The position numbers and the translations under genes were made by a program. Under the pieces are notes generated by a model that made no database searches, was not told the DNA's origin, and was given only the letters and a program-made list of their open reading frames with translations. A stretch of DNA of 9,396 bases, from positions 1-9,396 of the forward strand of contig DRGS01000202.1 of assembly GCA_011053245.1 (NCBI GenBank), read 5' to 3'. This document shows positions 1-5,720 of this stretch, in pieces (the first letter of the stretch is position 1; every line of letters begins with the position of its first letter). This DNA is from Phycisphaerales bacterium (GTDB taxonomy: Bacteria; Planctomycetota; Phycisphaerae; Sedimentisphaerales; Anaerohalosphaeraceae).

Positions 1-916
1 AACAGAAGCAGTGCTGGCCCGTTATTATTCCCACATCGCTGCCGATAGCTTCTTCAAGCGTATCGATCGTAACGATCCGCCCATTGGCATCGATCATCGG
101 CAGATCAAGAGCCTGATTGAAATCGCAGTTATACACCACCCCCTTGAAGCTAACACTAACAAGCTGTCGGCACATAATATTCTCAGCGGCACCTGCATTA
201 AAGTTGTTCACCAATAGCTGCATATAATCGGCCAATCCCCCATTAGCTTCGAGATACTGCTTGAACCGCCCGATAGGCGCATTCGTGATCGTAAAGAGCT
301 TATTGAAAACGATCCCGTACTCATCCCAAAGCCTCTGCTTGTAATCGGCTTCGAGCTTCTCCTGGCTGGGCGGCAATAAATCGACACCCGGATTATAAAC
401 AAGATTAAGCTCCAGGCCTTCGCCACCATATCCCATGTCGTTAAGCATCTTTATCGCCTCAATGCTTCTTTTGAAAGTGCCCTTGCCCCGCTGGGCATCG
501 ACATTACCTTCGGTATAGCACGGAAGCGATGCGATTATCACCACTTTATGATCACGGTACCATTTCGGAACCCAATCAAGACCATCTTCAAAAAAAACCG
601 TAAGATTTGTCCGCGTCATAAACTTCGATGCATACGGATAAACGCTCTCTGTAAAAAATTCGAAATCGGGATTAAGCTCCGGGCACCCGCCCGTGACATC
701 AACGACCAGCCCCTCATAGGCTTTTAGAAATGTTACGATCTTTTCCATGACGGACTGCGGCATTATGTTCTTACCGTTGGGTCCGGCCTTGACATGACAA
801 TGCTTGCATCGCTGGTTGCACAAGTTGCCGAGGTTCACCTGAAGTGTCCCAAGTTCTCCAAGTTGGAGACATCCCCCATCAATGCTCTCAACAGTTGCCC
901 TGAAATCACAGTCCAA
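1..916 (-). CDS. arsS: Arsenosugar biosynthesis radical SAM protein ArsS (C-terminus cut by window edge)
   Basis: Radical SAM enzyme thought to join a 5'-deoxyadenosyl group to methylated arsenic on the route to arsenosugars. I translated 305 codons without interruption. The [4Fe-4S] motif CNQRCKHC gives Cys33, Cys37 and Cys40. Further family signatures are GGCPELNP near residue 78, PCYTEGNV near 133, MCRQ near 249 and YNCDFNQALDLP near 264, the last belonging to the DUF3641-type C-terminal region. The visible end is GQHCFC, close to the normal C-terminus of this roughly 320-340 residue family, so only a few residues are missing. The start is a TTG with AAAGGG 7 nt upstream. An ATG at 940 in the same frame is followed three codons later by TGA. 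The gene lies 37 nt after the glycosyltransferase stop and is probably co-transcribed with it. No arsM (arsenite methyltransferase) is visible. The family assignment is firm; the reaction rests on family knowledge. Confidence 0.92.
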   Translation of the reverse strand, partial: MDCDFRATVESIDGGCLQLGELGTLQVNLGNLCNQRCKHCHVKAGPNGKNIMPQSVMEKIVTFLKAYEGLVVDVTGGCPELNPDFEFFTESVYPYASKFMTRTNLTVFFEDGLDWVPKWYRDHKVVIIASLPCYTEGNVDAQRGKGTFKRSIEAIKMLNDMGYGGEGLELNLVYNPGVDLLPPSQEKLEADYKQRLWDEYGIVFNKLFTITNAPIGRFKQYLEANGGLADYMQLLVNNFNAGAAENIMCRQLVSVSFKGVVYNCDFNQALDLPMIDANGRIVTIDTLEEAIGSDVGIITGQHCFC

Positions 917-923
917 TGTCCTG

Positions 924-929
924 CCCTTT
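924..929 (-). promoter_or_regulatory. Ribosome binding site deciding the TTG start of arsS
   Basis: AAAGGG on the minus strand lies 7 nt before the TTG at 916. It begins inside the in-frame TGA (930-928) that rules out ordinary translation from the upstream ATG at 940. It is the best reason to accept the rare TTG start. Confidence 0.55.
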
Positions 930-953
930 CAAAATGCCATATCGTCAGCAGCT

Positions 954-1640
954 TCAACTCTTATAATAACGGGACAATTTTTCCGGGTCTACTCCTAAAT
1001 AAAATAAATTCACTAAAATAATATTCCTTATAGTGGTATAGACTACGCCCTCTTTCTCCCACCGCCGAGCCGACGTTTTAACGCGATCGGCCAGTATGCA
1101 TATCCTGTCTCCATTTCGTCTGATACGCCGCATAAGCTCTACATCTTCCATCACCGGTATCTCGCGAAACATCCCTATTCTTTCGAAGTAATCCTTTCGG
1201 ATGAATATCGCCTGGTCACCATACGGGATCCGCATGATTCGATTACGAATCCGCGACACCGCTGCTATGGCTTTGATGAAAACATTGGCTGTATCCACCC
1301 CCAGATCGAACGCTCCGCCAACGCACCGGTCATCTTCAAGTGCGCGCGTAATACTCGCAAAGGCTCTTTCAGGGAGTTCGGTATCGGCATGAAGAAAGAC
1401 CAGCACGTCACCGCCGGCAAGTTTCGCCCCGGCGTTCATCTGTGTCGCTCGCCCGGCTTTACTTACCGCTGTCTTAACGTCGCCCCTCTCAACAGCAGCT
1501 ATAGTTTGCCCCTGATCGTCTCCGTCAACGACAATAATTTCGCAACTTCGATCCGCTGCCAAGCTAAACACATTTTCGATCAACGAGTTGATCCGCTCAC
1601 TCTCATTAAGCACCGGGATCACTACCGAAAATGTTTTCAC
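954..1640 (-). CDS. Family 2 glycosyltransferase of the arsenosugar-biosynthesis (TIGR04283-like) type
   Basis: Cytosolic GT-A fold glycosyltransferase of 228 residues, the usual size for this family. The N-terminal strand reads FSVVIPVLNESERI (residues 4-17), followed by the nucleotide-sugar region IIVVDGDD (35-42). The motif AGRATQMNAGA (62-72) and the DXD-like HADT (84-87) are typical of the group once named rSAM/selenodomain-associated transferase 2. Later come YGDQAIFIRK (140-149) and the acidic MEDVELMRR (164-172), likely catalytic base region, then RRW at 192-194. The start is GTG with only a weak TAGGG upstream, 7 nt after the response regulator stop. The neighbour downstream is ArsS, the partner expected for this family, which supports a role in adding the sugar part of arsenosugars. 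The acceptor and donor cannot be read from the sequence. Confidence 0.9.
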   Translation of the reverse strand: MKTFSVVIPVLNESERINSLIENVFSLAADRSCEIIVVDGDDQGQTIAAVERGDVKTAVSKAGRATQMNAGAKLAGGDVLVFLHADTELPERAFASITRALEDDRCVGGAFDLGVDTANVFIKAIAAVSRIRNRIMRIPYGDQAIFIRKDYFERIGMFREIPVMEDVELMRRIRRNGDRICILADRVKTSARRWEKEGVVYTTIRNIILVNLFYLGVDPEKLSRYYKS

Positions 1641-1647
1641 AAATACA

Positions 1648-2085
1648 CTACCCTATCTCAGGAACTTTGACTATCTTAAGGAAAAGGCCGAGGCTCTGCA
1701 CCGCCTCTACAAATGCGCTATATTCAATAGGCTTGGTTATATAATGGCTGCACCCAAGTTCATGGCAGCGTTTAACCTCTTTCGGATCGTCCGTCGTCGT
1801 AAGCATCAGTACCGGCATACTCTTAAGATCGTCATCTGCCTTGATAAATTTAAGCACCTCAACGCCGCCGACCTTTGGCATACGAATATCGAGCAACAGA
1901 AGAAAAGATTTTTTCATTCCATTTTGAATATCTTCCTTCGATGCCCTAAGAAAATCGATCGTCTCGCCGCCGTCTTTGAAATGAACGATCTCATTGGATA
2001 TACCGGCCCGCTGAAGATTGCGCCGTATCAAGCCAGCGTGCCCCTCATCATCCTCTGCCATTAAAATAACAACTTCCTCAACCAT
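1648..2085 (-). CDS. Single-domain CheY/Rcp1-like response regulator
   Basis: Receiver (REC) domain protein of 145 residues with no output domain. The acidic pocket is Glu11, Asp12 and Asp13, the phosphoacceptor is Asp66 in LLLDIRMP, the switch Thr lies in LTTTDD (about 96-98), and the conserved lysine is Lys118 in ITKP. The pattern AEDDEGHAGLIRRNLQ resembles Rcp1, the regulator that partners bacterial phytochrome kinases. The start is set at the ATG because AAGGAG lies 6 nt upstream; the reading frame extends five codons further only through a TTG. The histidine kinase 192 nt upstream on the same strand is the obvious phosphodonor. The glycosyltransferase begins 7 nt after the stop, so both are probably on one mRNA. 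Having no DNA-binding domain, it must act by protein contact or as a relay. Confidence 0.95.
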   Translation of the reverse strand: MVEEVVILMAEDDEGHAGLIRRNLQRAGISNEIVHFKDGGETIDFLRASKEDIQNGMKKSFLLLLDIRMPKVGGVEVLKFIKADDDLKSMPVLMLTTTDDPKEVKRCHELGCSHYITKPIEYSAFVEAVQSLGLFLKIVKVPEIG

Positions 2086-2091
2086 GTTGCG

Positions 2092-2097
2092 CTCCTT
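2092..2097 (-). promoter_or_regulatory. Ribosome binding site of the response regulator
   Basis: AAGGAG on the minus strand sits 6 nt before the ATG at 2085. It overlaps the longer reading frame that starts at TTG 2100, which is why the shorter protein is chosen. Confidence 0.8.
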
Positions 2098-2148
2098 CAA
2101 GTAATGTTATCAATTCTCTAACACCAGACCCTATCCCCTAAAAAAGTT

Positions 2149-2177
2149 ATACTAACATGCATACTCCTGTTTGTCCA
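2149..2177 (-). promoter_or_regulatory. Likely sigma70-type promoter of the response regulator-glycosyltransferase-arsS unit
   Basis: On the minus strand TGGACA (2177-2172) is followed after 17 nt by TAGTAT (2154-2149). Each hexamer keeps five or four of the consensus bases, and the spacing is ideal. Transcription would start near 2142, giving a leader of roughly 57 nt. A direct repeat of TTATAACG lies just upstream. Confidence 0.5.
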
Positions 2178-2178
2178 G

Positions 2179-2203
2179 CGTTATAATATTAAGTACGTTA
2201 TAA
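2179..2203. repeat. Short direct repeat CGTTATAA, two copies
   Basis: CGTTATAA occurs at 2179-2186 and again at 2196-2203, 17 bp start to start, in AT-rich DNA between the kinase and the response regulator. It abuts the -35 hexamer of the putative response regulator promoter on its upstream side. It could be a tandem activator site or an UP-like element, or chance in AT-rich sequence. Confidence 0.4.
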
Positions 2204-2242
2204 ATAGGCGACTGTGCTTACTCTTCGCGCAAGCCTTGAAAT

Positions 2243-2258
2243 AAAGGGATTACCCTTT
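2243..2258 (-). terminator. Hairpin after the histidine kinase, possible weak terminator
   Basis: A perfect 6-bp stem AAAGGG/CCCTTT with a 4-nt loop lies about 20 nt past the kinase stop on the minus strand. It is followed by ATTTC, so the T-tract is short and interrupted (TTTATTT). It may attenuate rather than end transcription into the response regulator gene. Stem G+C content is low. Confidence 0.35.
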
Positions 2259-2277
2259 GCATGGACCTTGAGATCCT

Positions 2278-4068
2278 TCAAATCCCGACCGCATGCGGCA
2301 GAGAAACATAAAACTTACTCCCCTTGCCCTCTCCGGATTCGAACCACACCTTGCCGTCATGCCGGTCGAGTATCCGCCGCACGATCGTCAGCCCTAATCC
2401 CTCGCCGGCGACCTCACCGCCCGGCTCAAGCCGATGGAATATATCGAAAACCACACCCTGATATTCGTGATGGATACCTTTGCCGTTGTCCTCAATGCAG
2501 TAAATACTCTTCTGTCCGTCAACTCTGCCCGAAATTGCGACCCTGCCCCCTTGCCCGGGCTTGAGATACTTAACCGCATTGTCAACAAGATTGGAAAACA
2601 CCTGTCCTATCTGGCTCCGATCACCCATACAATCGGGAAGATCGTCCACTACGACATCCACCGACCGTTCTGCTATCTGGTACTGCATCCCCTTAATTAC
2701 TTCCTCCACCAATTCGTTCATATTCAGCCGAGAAACTTCCAATACCGCCCGACCCATACGCGAAACTCTCAGCAGCCCTGCAAGAAGCGCATCCATCTTT
2801 TCCGCACTGCGAACTATAAAATCTATCGACTCCAGACTGTCATTCTGCATATGCTTATCGATCAATCCTCTCACATCGTCCGGCATCTGCATATCTGACA
2901 ACAACTTTCCAAGATCGTTATAACTTCGGACAAGTTCACCGCTATAGCCCTCAATATTGACCAGCGGACTTCGCAGATCGTGAGACATCGTATAGATCAT
3001 ACTCTCTAATTCTTCGGTCTTGGCCTGTAGGTTCTTATATAACCGCTCGCGCTGGTCCTCACTCGTTTTGCGTTTGCTAATATCGTTGAAGACGCACGCA
3101 AACTGCCCGGCCTTGACCCGAAAGCCAGCTATCTCCCACCATTTGCCAGCCTCCGCCTGATACTTCTCGAATCGCTTACCCACACCCGTACTCGTGATCT
3201 CGCCAAAAGTTTCGATCCAGAATTTATCTATATTCGGAATGAGCTGCCGCACAGTTTTGCCAACCGGATCCTTGAGGCCAACCAGTTCCTCAAATGCAGA
3301 ATTCGCGTCAAGATAACGGTAATCGACAGGATTGCCATCACGGTCATATATCATCTCGTGAAGCGCATAGCCGCTGATCATATTATCAAGCGTCAAACGG
3401 TTCTGCTCTTCGCTTTGACGAAGCGAATCTTCGGCCTGTTTCCGCTTGCTTATAAGCACGTTATGCATAAACACCACCGCAACAGCTATCAGCACCGAAC
3501 CTGCAATAAACCCGATCTGCATCTGGCGAAATGTGTCCACATCCTCAGCGATCAGTTTGCGTATTTCCGCTTCTAATTGGCCTGCCTCATCGACAAACTC
3601 TTTGAAGATCACATCGAACTGCTGATCTATTTCGGTCCCCGGACCTGCTGTCTCTTTTTCCTCCCACCGCTGATGTGTTATAGCCGACACTTTTTTCAGC
3701 TTTTCACATACAGCGTCTGCATGTTGGAAGATCTCCGGATGCTTTTGGGCAAGATACTCCGCTGTGCTGCCTTTTCCGTCGGCGACTATTTCTTGGATAT
3801 GCTCCTCTGCCGCCTTAAGATGGGACCATACAACAGCGATATCCTCCTCGACATCACCACTGAGTATCTCTTCAAACCAAAGATGCGCCAGCGCAACCTC
3901 AAGCTGGATCTCCATCGCGGTATCGGCTAATGGCACATGTATCTCAGCTATATGCTTGCCCTCATGCAGGACATAAACCGCACCGGCAATAATGACCGCG
4001 CTGCCCGCCAGAAATGCCACCAGCATCGCCCTGAACCCCCGCATGTTTTTGAGATATCCGGTAAACAT
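2278..4068 (-). CDS. Membrane PAS-domain sensor histidine kinase
   Basis: Sensor kinase of 596 residues counted from the chosen ATG. A first membrane segment (about 14-34) is followed by a mostly helical extracytoplasmic sensor region of some 150 residues and a second membrane segment (about 185-205). A short coiled linker leads to a PAS domain (about 219-332) ending in FNDISKRK. The dimerisation domain carries the phosphoacceptor His363 in MSHDLRSPL. The ATPase domain shows the N box with Asn493 and Asn497, the G1 box DNGKG (527-531) and the G2 box GEGLGL (555-560), so it looks fully active. The ATG is chosen over a GTG three codons upstream because AGGTGAG precedes it. The kinase probably phosphorylates the receiver protein encoded next. 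No HAMP domain is evident, and the sensed signal cannot be told from the sequence. Confidence 0.95.
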   Translation of the reverse strand: MFTGYLKNMRGFRAMLVAFLAGSAVIIAGAVYVLHEGKHIAEIHVPLADTAMEIQLEVALAHLWFEEILSGDVEEDIAVVWSHLKAAEEHIQEIVADGKGSTAEYLAQKHPEIFQHADAVCEKLKKVSAITHQRWEEKETAGPGTEIDQQFDVIFKEFVDEAGQLEAEIRKLIAEDVDTFRQMQIGFIAGSVLIAVAVVFMHNVLISKRKQAEDSLRQSEEQNRLTLDNMISGYALHEMIYDRDGNPVDYRYLDANSAFEELVGLKDPVGKTVRQLIPNIDKFWIETFGEITSTGVGKRFEKYQAEAGKWWEIAGFRVKAGQFACVFNDISKRKTSEDQRERLYKNLQAKTEELESMIYTMSHDLRSPLVNIEGYSGELVRSYNDLGKLLSDMQMPDDVRGLIDKHMQNDSLESIDFIVRSAEKMDALLAGLLRVSRMGRAVLEVSRLNMNELVEEVIKGMQYQIAERSVDVVVDDLPDCMGDRSQIGQVFSNLVDNAVKYLKPGQGGRVAISGRVDGQKSIYCIEDNGKGIHHEYQGVVFDIFHRLEPGGEVAGEGLGLTIVRRILDRHDGKVWFESGEGKGSKFYVSLPHAVGI

Positions 4069-4072
4069 ATTG

Positions 4073-4079
4073 CTCACCT
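4073..4079 (-). promoter_or_regulatory. Ribosome binding site favouring the ATG start of the kinase
   Basis: AGGTGAG on the minus strand ends 4 nt before the ATG at 4068 (6 nt from the AGGTG core). The alternative GTG at 4077 is part of this site and has no Shine-Dalgarno of its own. Confidence 0.6.
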
Positions 4080-4124
4080 GCGTACTTTTCGCTCTTATCC
4101 AATAAACCCGACCCGCGGCAGGAT

Positions 4125-4152
4125 ATTATATCGCAGATCATTTTATTGACAA
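4125..4152 (-). promoter_or_regulatory. Strong sigma70-type promoter of the histidine kinase
   Basis: On the minus strand TTGTCA (4152-4147) and a perfect TATAAT (4130-4125) are 16 nt apart, in the gap between the cupin stop and the kinase start. The predicted start of transcription near 4118 gives a leader of about 50 nt. Confidence 0.75.
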
Positions 4153-4185
4153 GTATTTAATTGTTTTATAGAGTATCTGCCACAT

Positions 4186-4530
4186 TCACGCACGGATCAT
4201 CGTAAGCAGCATCTTGAACCGCTCGTCGGCACGGACAGAATGCGGAACATTGCCCGGCATAATGACGATCTCACCTGAACGCACCACGCCCTCTTTGCCG
4301 TCAATGGTAATAACGCCTGAACCCTCGACGATTTGCACCACTGCGTCGAAAGGAGCCTGATGTTCGCTCAAGCCCTGACCGGCATCGAACGCGAACAGCG
4401 TCAGCGTTCCGGCATCTTTGTCGAGTATCGTTTTACTGACTACCGAATCCTCACCGTATTCGATCAGCCCGCCCAGGTCCCTGCTCTGACCAAGGCACGC
4501 GGCAAGCGGTCCCTTCCTGTCTTTACCCAT
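4186..4530 (-). CDS. Small cupin-domain protein
   Basis: A 114-residue single-domain cupin (double-stranded beta-barrel), cytosolic with no signal peptide. The first cupin motif spans GQGLSEHQAP through VEGSG (51-72), and the second reads SGEIVIMPGNVPHSV (85-99), followed by the family ending ERFKMLLTMIR. The usual HXH pair of motif 1 is reduced to His57, with Glu69 in the IVEG turn and His97 in motif 2, so a metal site, if present, is incomplete. Start: ATG at 4530 with GGAG 7 nt upstream is preferred over ATG 4545, whose purine tract touches the codon. It follows the YHS-type lipoprotein gene by 30 nt and is very likely in the same transcript. Close relatives are annotated only as cupin proteins; the ligand is unknown. 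Confidence 0.9.
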   Translation of the reverse strand: MGKDRKGPLAACLGQSRDLGGLIEYGEDSVVSKTILDKDAGTLTLFAFDAGQGLSEHQAPFDAVVQIVEGSGVITIDGKEGVVRSGEIVIMPGNVPHSVRADERFKMLLTMIRA

Positions 4531-4537
4531 AACAGAT

Positions 4538-4541
4538 CTCC
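4538..4541 (-). promoter_or_regulatory. Ribosome binding site deciding the cupin start
   Basis: GGAG on the minus strand, 7 nt before the ATG at 4530. The upstream in-frame ATG at 4545 has AAGGG directly touching it with no spacer, an unworkable distance. Confidence 0.6.
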
Positions 4542-4560
4542 ACATCCCTTGTAAAAAACT

Positions 4561-4893
4561 CTATTTCTTAAACTGCGGCAGCTTCGTCATGTACTTTTCA
4601 GGATCCGCTTTGAACGTACCTTCACATCCCGGACAGCAGAAGTAAACCTTCTTGCCCTCATGCTCGACAAATACGTTCTTGTCAATATCGCCACCCATGA
4701 CAGGACAAACCTTCTGCTCGATCACTTCGGCTGCCGCGTGGCCCTCAGCGCCATGGTCATGGCCAGCGTGCTCATCTGACATTATATTCGATGGGCCGCC
4801 TGAATCTGCCGGTTCATCCTTGCATCCGCCAATACCGAACATAACGACCAACGCAAGAGACGTAAACATGACGACCTTAACTATATTCTTCAT
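4561..4893 (-). CDS. His-rich lipoprotein with a YHS/TRASH-like metal-binding domain
   Basis: A 110-residue exported lipoprotein. The signal peptide MKNIVKVVMFTSLALVVMFG leads to the lipobox IGGC with the lipidated Cys24; Lys25-Asp26 follow (Asp at +2, which in enterobacteria would favour inner-membrane retention). A short linker contains the metal-ligand run EHAGHDHGAEGH (41-52). The C-terminal domain has CPVMGG (Cys63) and YFCCPGCEGTF (Cys86, Cys87, Cys90), the YHS/TRASH pattern linked to heavy-metal or copper binding. Start: ATG with AAAGGAG 6 nt upstream; the longer frame has no support. The gene has its own promoter and is followed closely by the cupin gene. I infer a periplasmic or membrane-attached metal-binding protein; which metal is unknown. 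Confidence 0.87.
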   Translation of the reverse strand: MKNIVKVVMFTSLALVVMFGIGGCKDEPADSGGPSNIMSDEHAGHDHGAEGHAAAEVIEQKVCPVMGGDIDKNVFVEHEGKKVYFCCPGCEGTFKADPEKYMTKLPQFKK

Positions 4894-4899
4894 TGCAAA

Positions 4900-4906
4900 C
4901 TCCTTT
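4900..4906 (-). promoter_or_regulatory. Ribosome binding site of the YHS-type lipoprotein
   Basis: AAAGGAG on the minus strand, 6 nt before ATG 4893. It sets the start so that the signal peptide begins at MKNIVKVV and excludes ten codons of the longer frame. Confidence 0.85.
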
Positions 4907-4956
4907 AAACGATAAAACTCCAACGCTAATTAAAATTGCCGCCAAACTTGCAATTC

Positions 4957-4985
4957 ATTATTTACCATCGAGGCTTCCCTGTCAA
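4957..4985 (-). promoter_or_regulatory. Sigma70-type promoter of the lipoprotein-cupin unit
   Basis: On the minus strand a perfect TTGACA (4985-4980) is followed after 17 nt by AATAAT (4962-4957), five of six consensus bases. Transcription would start near 4950 and leave a leader of about 57 nt. A run of seven T lies just upstream of the -35 and may help binding. Confidence 0.7.
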
Positions 4986-5036
4986 TGAAAAAAAGGACGG
5001 GGCTAATTGAAGATGTCAGGAGATTTCTTTTGCTCT

Positions 5037-5579
5037 CTAAGGAATGTTGTACCTGAGTATCTCTGAGAGCTTCTTGCGGGTTTTTCCATTTACCGATTCG
5101 TCCGCGGCATATCCGACAGTTATCAAGAGTACGACCCGTTTGCCGGTATCGACCTTGAGCAGCCGTTTAACTTTTCTTTCATCGAACCACCCCATCATGC
5201 ACGTTCCTAGCCCATCCTCGACAGCGGCAAGGCAGAAATGCTCCGCCGCGATCCCGATATCGATAAGGCCATAGTTCTTGCGCTTAACGGCTCCGCCAAA
5301 TCTGGCGAACGCTTTGGACTTGCCGCAAACAACCGCAACTATCACCGGAGCTTCAAGTGCAAATTTGTTAAACGAAAGCACCTTCCCGAAAGCTGCTTTG
5401 GCGACAGCGTTTTTCAAGTCGGGTTCATCGACAACGACAAACTCCCAGGGCTGGCTGTTACACGCAGATGGCGCAAACCTGGCTGCCTCGACAAACCGTG
5501 CGATCTTGGCACGTTCTACCGATTGTCCGATGTACTTGCGAACGCTATGGCGACGCTTAGCTAATTCCAAAAAGATCAT
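5037..5579 (-). CDS. Nitroreductase-family flavoprotein
   Basis: A 180-residue FMN-dependent oxidoreductase of the nitroreductase superfamily, complete and of ordinary length. The FMN-phosphate site RRHSVRKY (9-16) opens the protein, followed by RFAPSACNSQPWEFVVV (34-50), the classic Ser/Asn/Gln-Pro-W segment. Helix DIGIAAEHFCLAAVEDGLGTC (107-127) and GYAADES (156-162) complete the fold. Enzymes of this family reduce nitro compounds, quinones, flavins or other substrates with NAD(P)H; the substrate cannot be assigned here. Cys at 115 and 127 are present but not in a cluster motif, and no ferredoxin domain is attached. Start: ATG at 5579 with GGAG 5 nt upstream; the frame extends five codons only through TTG. 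It is transcribed from its own TTGACA promoter, divergently from the DUF2400 gene. Confidence 0.93.
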   Translation of the reverse strand: MIFLELAKRRHSVRKYIGQSVERAKIARFVEAARFAPSACNSQPWEFVVVDEPDLKNAVAKAAFGKVLSFNKFALEAPVIVAVVCGKSKAFARFGGAVKRKNYGLIDIGIAAEHFCLAAVEDGLGTCMMGWFDERKVKRLLKVDTGKRVVLLITVGYAADESVNGKTRKKLSEILRYNIP

Positions 5580-5621
5580 CGAAACTCCGCGCAACTAAAT
5601 ATTAAAAATACAGACTGGAGC

Positions 5622-5650
5622 ATCTTACCATAACACCACCGTTTTGTCAA
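5622..5650 (-). promoter_or_regulatory. Sigma70-type promoter of the nitroreductase gene
   Basis: On the minus strand a perfect TTGACA (5650-5645) and TAAGAT (5627-5622) are separated by 17 nt. The predicted transcript starts near 5615, about 36 nt before the ATG. It lies back to back with the putative DUF2400 promoter. Confidence 0.65.
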
Positions 5651-5681
5651 GAAAAATCTGCAACCCTTATGAATGTGGTGA

Positions 5682-5710
5682 TTGTTTTTTTACCCCGAAA
5701 ATGTTAGCAT
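5682..5710 (+). promoter_or_regulatory. Possible promoter of the DUF2400 gene, giving a nearly leaderless mRNA
   Basis: TTGTTT (5682-5687) and TAGCAT (5705-5710) are 17 nt apart. Transcription would begin around 5717, only a few bases before the ATG at 5721, and no Shine-Dalgarno is present. Both hexamers are imperfect. Confidence 0.4.
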
Positions 5711-5720
5711 ATTCATAGCA

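Noticed and set aside
928..942. Annotating arsS from ATG 940 as a selenoprotein
   Set aside because: The TTG at 916 has a well-spaced ribosome binding site, and no SECIS-like hairpin is evident after the TGA; kept only as a finding.
1588..2064. A 158-codon open frame on the plus strand
   Set aside because: It lies antisense to the well-supported response regulator and glycosyltransferase, has no recognisable domain and no ribosome binding site.
2434..2898. A 154-codon open frame on the plus strand
   Set aside because: It is antisense to the kinase ATPase and dimerisation domains, whose motifs are intact on the minus strand.
4133..4180. GCAGAT...ATCTGC inverted repeat around the kinase -35, considered as operator or terminator of the cupin unit
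   Set aside because: Arms are only 6 bp with a 36-nt spacer and no T-tract; not distinguishable from chance.
4986..5036. T-run after the nitroreductase stop, considered as an intrinsic terminator
   Set aside because: No stem precedes the seven T on the minus strand; GCCCCGTCC has no nearby complement.
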